A stretch of 24,685 nucleotides of DNA from Chersky-822 sp035509195 (lineage in GTDB: Bacteria; Actinomycetota; Actinomycetes; Streptosporangiales; Streptosporangiaceae): contig DATJLT010000205.1 of the NCBI GenBank assembly GCA_035509195.1, positions 1 to 24,685 on the forward strand, in the 5' to 3' direction. The translations under genes and the position numbers were made by a program. The first letter of the stretch is position 1. Each line of letters opens with the position of its first letter. Below, one piece after another: positions 22,258 to 24,685 of this stretch. Below the pieces are notes generated by a model that was not told where the DNA came from, did not search any database, and saw nothing but the letters and a program-made list of their open reading frames with translations.

Positions 22258-23039
22258 TGACGCCGGTGTACGCCCGCGCAAGGGATGCGCTCGCTTTCGA
22301 GTGGACCAAGCTGCGCTCGCTCAGGTCCAACTACCTCACCTTGCTGATTGCCTCCGTGGCGACGCTCGGTGCGACCACGATCGTCGCGCAGACAATGGCA
22401 GGCGTCAGGGCGGCGCCGCCGCCGAACAGCCCGATCGACGCGTTCATCACCAGCTTCCTCGGTTTCGCCGAGTACCTGACGCTCCCGCTGAGCGTGCTCG
22501 GCGTGCTTGTCTTCACGTCGGAGTACAGCACCGGGCTGATCAAGACGACGTTCATCGTGATACCGCAGCGCCGTGTGGTGCTCGCGGCCAAGGCCGCGGT
22601 CGCCGGCGTGATCTCGCTGCTCACCGGAGAGGTGCTGGCCTTCGCCTGCTTTTTGCTCACCCAGCTCATCTTCGGCACGCATCGCGGCCTGTCCCTGTCT
22701 CACGCCGGCGTGCTCCGAGGAGTGCTGATCGCCGGGGTCTTCCTGCCGGCCTGCGTCCTGACCGCCGTTGGCCTTGCCGCCATCCTGAGGCATACCGCAG
22801 GCGCCATTGCCTCGGCTATCGGGGCGATCTACCTGCTCGCGCTTATCTGCCTGGCCCTTCCTGCCCCCTGGAACACCAGGATCGGCCAATTTACCCTCCC
22901 GTACGCTGCCTACCAGGCGATCACGCTGCACCCGATAACTGAATTGCTGTCGCCGGGCGTGTCGTTGCTGGTCATGCTGGCCTGGCCGGCCGCGACGCTG
23001 CTCGCGGCGGCCATCGTCATCGCCCGCCGCGACGCCTAG
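22257..23039 (+). CDS. ABC-2 type exporter permease
   Basis: 260 residues with six likely membrane helices: about 21-45, 62-85, 107-135, 153-178, 184-205 and 233-256. The N-terminus ALAFEWTKLRSLRSNYLTLL and the SEYSTGLIKTTF segment are characteristic of actinobacterial ABC-2 permeases that pair with bacitracin/drug-type ATPases. The ATG overlaps the ATPase stop (TGATG), with AAGGGAG about 10 nt upstream, so the two are co-translated. Two such subunits with two ATPases would make the exporter. Substrate unknown. The gene ends 5 bp before the convergent ABC-ATPase remnant. Confidence 0.88.
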   Translation: MTPVYARARDALAFEWTKLRSLRSNYLTLLIASVATLGATTIVAQTMAGVRAAPPPNSPIDAFITSFLGFAEYLTLPLSVLGVLVFTSEYSTGLIKTTFIVIPQRRVVLAAKAAVAGVISLLTGEVLAFACFLLTQLIFGTHRGLSLSHAGVLRGVLIAGVFLPACVLTAVGLAAILRHTAGAIASAIGAIYLLALICLALPAPWNTRIGQFTLPYAAYQAITLHPITELLSPGVSLLVMLAWPAATLLAAAIVIARRDA

Positions 23040-23044
23040 GCAGG

Positions 23045-23221
23045 TCAGGCGGTCGACCTGAGTACCTGCCTGACCTTGAGCCTGGGACCGGTTCGCAGCG
23101 ATCCGGCGGCCGCGAACGCCTCGCCCGGCGGCACGCTGAAGGTCAGGCCGTTGAGAGCCTTGACCTCGCCGTACCGCAGGCGCAGGTCGGTCAGTTCGAG
23201 CACTCCGATGTCGCCGTCCAC
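23045..23221 (-). pseudogene. Remnant of an ABC ATPase, cut before Walker A
   Basis: A 58-codon frame on the minus strand from the GTG at 23221 to the TGA at 23045. The first ~36 residues read as the start of an ABC ATPase: VLELTDLRLRYGEVKALNGL, then TFSVPPGEAFA. Where Walker A (GPNGAGKTT) should follow, the sequence instead runs AAGSLRTGPRLKVRQVLR and stops. The other two frames do not restore the ATPase in the remaining ~60 bases, so most of the gene is deleted. It cannot bind ATP. AGGAAG lies about 8 nt before the GTG, so the piece may still be translated. It is not a copy of the neighbouring ATPase (ITVDRLTKRFGQVLAVDDLS), so it comes from another transporter. Confidence 0.7.
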
Positions 23222-23254
23222 CGGCCTGGCTTCCTGACGATCTGCTTGTTAAAC

Positions 23255-23269
23255 TGATATCACTATGCT
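23255..23269 (+). promoter_or_regulatory. Promoter region of the SPFH gene with TGATATCA palindrome
   Basis: TGATATCA (23255-23262) is a perfect 8-bp palindrome directly before TATGCT (23264-23269), a likely -10 box; transcription would begin near 23276. The palindrome is a candidate operator, possibly for the ribbon-helix-helix protein encoded downstream. Confidence 0.4.
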
Positions 23270-23309
23270 AGATTCCCGTTACCGGGCGCGTCAAGTGGAG
23301 GTGGTCAGG

Positions 23310-24248
23310 ATGGCTGCTGAGGCTCCAGAGGCTCAGGTGGCGTCACGGCAGGGGCCGGTCATCCGGGAGGTGACCGAGTACGAGGCGAGGTCGCTGGCGG
23401 GGGTTCCTGTCCTCATCGTGGGTAGCATCATTATCCTCGCGGGGGTCGTGTTGCTGGCCTTTGCCGCGGCTAAGCTCACCGGGGTAGCTCAGGCGGCAAC
23501 GATCTGGCCAGTGATCATCGTCCTCATCCTTGATTTCATCTTGTTTCGAGGGCTGACGCCAGTGGTCGCGGGCGAGGGCCGCGCGGTACAGCTTTTCGGC
23601 AGTTACCGTGGCACGATCAGGACGCCAGGCTTGCACTGCGTGAACCCGTTCAGCATCCGCCGGGCAGTGTCGGTGCGAGTACGTAACCTGGAGACTCAGA
23701 TTGCCAAGGTCAACGATGCCGACGGCAACCCGATCGAGATCGCGGCGGTCGTCGTATGGCAGGTGAAGGACACGGGCCGGGCGCTTTACGGCGTTGATGA
23801 CTTCGTGCGGTTCGTAGGCATCCAGTGTGAGACCGCCGTCAGGCACATCGCGGGAAGCTACGCTTACGACACCCGCGGCAGCGGCGAGCTTTCGCTACGC
23901 GACAACGCGGACGAGATCACTCAGCGGCTGTCAGGCGAGATCGCCAACCGAGTCGCGCGGGCCGGGGTGCAGATCATCGAGTCACGGCTGACCAGGCTGT
24001 CGTACGCTCCGGAGATCGCCCAGGCGATGTTGCGCCAGCAGCAGGCCAACGCGGTCGTTGGCGCACGGACGAGGATCGTTGAGGGGGCAGTCGGCATGGT
24101 CCAGCTCGCTTTGCAGCGGCTTGAGGACGAGGGCGTCGTCCAGCTTGACGAGGAACGCAAGGCGGCGATGGTGTCGAACCTGCTGGTTGTGCTCTGCTCT
24201 GAGCAGGCGACCCAGCAGGTCGTCAACACCGGTTCGCTTTACCAGTGA
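23310..24248 (+). CDS. SPFH / band-7 membrane protein
   Basis: 312 residues from the ATG at 23310, which follows GGAGG (23297-23301) at 8-nt spacing; an earlier in-frame ATG at 23265 lies inside the likely -10 box. Two membrane helices lie near residues 30-53 and 62-80 (VPVLIVGSIIILAGVVLLAF; IWPVIIVLILDFILF). The SPFH domain follows: GEGRAVQLFGSYRGTIRTPG, NPFSIRRAVSVRVRNLETQI, IEIAAVVVWQVKD, then AVRHIAGSYAYD. A helical region (about 195-290) contains RARAGVQI-like and RQQQANAVVGAR segments typical of flotillin/prohibitin oligomers. Such proteins form membrane scaffolds. It is followed 22 bp later by a ribbon-helix-helix gene, a pairing common in actinobacteria. Confidence 0.92.
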   Translation: MAAEAPEAQVASRQGPVIREVTEYEARSLAGVPVLIVGSIIILAGVVLLAFAAAKLTGVAQAATIWPVIIVLILDFILFRGLTPVVAGEGRAVQLFGSYRGTIRTPGLHCVNPFSIRRAVSVRVRNLETQIAKVNDADGNPIEIAAVVVWQVKDTGRALYGVDDFVRFVGIQCETAVRHIAGSYAYDTRGSGELSLRDNADEITQRLSGEIANRVARAGVQIIESRLTRLSYAPEIAQAMLRQQQANAVVGARTRIVEGAVGMVQLALQRLEDEGVVQLDEERKAAMVSNLLVVLCSEQATQQVVNTGSLYQ

Positions 24249-24270
24249 CGGCTGTATCTCCGGTAACGCG

Positions 24271-24474
24271 ATGAATGAGCGTAAGAACCTTCTGCTCAGG
24301 CTTGACCCGGCCGTGCACGACGCGCTTGCCAGGTGGGCCAACGATGAGTTGCGAAGCACGAACGCCCAGATCGAGTTCCTCCTGCGGCGGGCGCTCAGCG
24401 AGGCTGGCCGGCTGCCACACCAGGTCAGGGAGATGCGCAAGCAAGGCCGCCCGCCCAAAGACAACTCCCCGTAA
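24271..24474 (+). CDS. Ribbon-helix-helix (Arc-type) DNA-binding protein
   Basis: 67 residues. The N-terminal strand NLLLRLDP (about 6-13) would pair in the dimer and enter the major groove. Helices at about 14-26 (VHDALARWANDEL) and 29-45 (STNAQIEFLLRRALSEA) complete the fold. The C-terminal tail is basic (REMRKQGRPPK). The ATG at 24271 is 22 bp after the SPFH stop; the ribosome site is weak (CGGTAACGCG). It resembles antitoxin-type or Arc repressors, but no toxin gene is visible next to it, and the SPFH protein is not a toxin. It may autoregulate the SPFH operon. A very stable hairpin overlaps its stop. Confidence 0.88.
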   Translation: MNERKNLLLRLDPAVHDALARWANDELRSTNAQIEFLLRRALSEAGRLPHQVREMRKQGRPPKDNSP

Positions 24475-24515
24475 CCCGCGCGCTCGCGCGGGGCGCGAGC
24501 GCGCGGGCTACGGGG
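24467..24515 (+). terminator. Strong 22-bp hairpin overlapping the RHH stop codon
   Basis: Arms 24467-24488 and 24494-24515 pair over 22 positions with one mismatch (GTAAC against GTAGC) and a 5-nt loop CGGGG. The stop codon lies within the left arm. No U-run follows, but the stem is long and GC-rich, the usual actinobacterial terminator form. Confidence 0.8.
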
Positions 24516-24550
24516 TGTGCGCGGGGTATGCGCTGCCCGGGGTGCCCGCT

Positions 24551-24685
24551 GCGCGGGGTGGGTTCGCCGGTCGCGGGGTGCGGGCGGTGCGGGGGGTGGG
24601 TTCGCCGGTCGGGGGGTGCGGGCGGTGCGGGGGTGGGTTCGCCGGTTGCGGGGTGCGGGCGGTGCGGGGGGTGGGTTCGCCGGTC
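24551..24685. repeat. G-rich tandem repeat, 37-38 bp unit, runs off window end
   Basis: GTGGGTTCGCCGGTC (or ..GGTT) recurs ending at 24572, 24610, 24647 and 24685, with units of 38, 37 and 38 bp. Each unit carries GCGGGGTGCGGGCGGTGC-type G-runs. The first copy is partial, and the array continues beyond the window. The G-runs could form quadruplexes. No reading frame is preferred and no gene is visible in 24516-24685. Confidence 0.9.

Noticed and set aside
24271..24474. Antitoxin of a toxin-antitoxin pair
   Set aside because: The fold fits, but no toxin-like gene lies beside it; the upstream partner is an SPFH membrane protein.

Overview
The window is chromosomal DNA from a high-GC Gram-positive bacterium, almost certainly a filamentous-type actinomycete. 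The evidence is the strong G/C third-position bias, frequent GTG/TTG starts, DUF1707 and ribbon-helix-helix/SPFH genes of actinobacterial type, and a core block ordered as in other actinobacteria: fumarase, glpX, xseB, xseA, a DUF8129-type 'lipid-droplet-associated' gene, ispH, ychF. The same genes lie close together around Rv1098c-Rv1112 of Mycobacterium tuberculosis. I cannot name the species.

Layout. 1-2670: the 3' part of an aquaporin gene, a convergent rhomboid-family gene, then a secreted lytic-transglycosylase-like gene with a long structured leader, closed by a 17-bp bidirectional terminator. 2685-7393: a membrane Ser/Thr kinase with an unrecognised extracellular domain, class I fumarase, and a divergent polysaccharide deacetylase whose promoter appears to overlap that of fumarase almost base for base. 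7394-9893: a small hypothetical gene, a 475-bp gene-poor stretch, a GH25 muramidase-like protein without a signal peptide, and a DUF1707 protein. 9890-16157 (minus strand): the gene for a DUF8129-type protein, xseA, an acyltransferase-3/SGNH gene inserted between xseA and xseB, xseB, and glpX. 16158-16608: a divergent intergenic region carrying a 190-bp quasi-palindromic element with four copies of a 15-bp near-palindrome. 16609-20264: ispH, convergent rmuC, and ychF. 20305-23039: an ArsR-like regulator divergent from an ABC exporter pair whose ATPase is fused to an N-terminal PLDc_N-like membrane module. 23045-23221: a 58-codon remnant of another ABC ATPase, cut off just before Walker A. 23265-24474: an SPFH protein and a ribbon-helix-helix protein. 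24467-24685: a strong hairpin, then a G-rich ~38-bp tandem repeat running off the end.

The window is mostly housekeeping (central carbon metabolism, isoprenoid synthesis, exonuclease VII, ribosome-associated GTPase) mixed with envelope functions (muramidase, transglycosylase, deacetylase, O-acyltransferase, kinase, ABC export, SPFH). A recurring feature is a TANNNT box (one GATAAT) 6-7 nt before the start codon and no Shine-Dalgarno, seen at six genes. This points to leaderless transcripts and was used to choose several starts. Other starts rest on clear AGGAGG-type sites. The most unusual elements are the four-copy palindrome cluster before ispH, the overlapping fumarase/deacetylase promoters, the ABC remnant, the acyltransferase splitting xseA from xseB, and the Tyr-rich pentapeptide repeat in the DUF8129-type protein. 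I did not see a defence system, prophage, insertion sequence with a transposase, tRNA, rRNA or CRISPR array.
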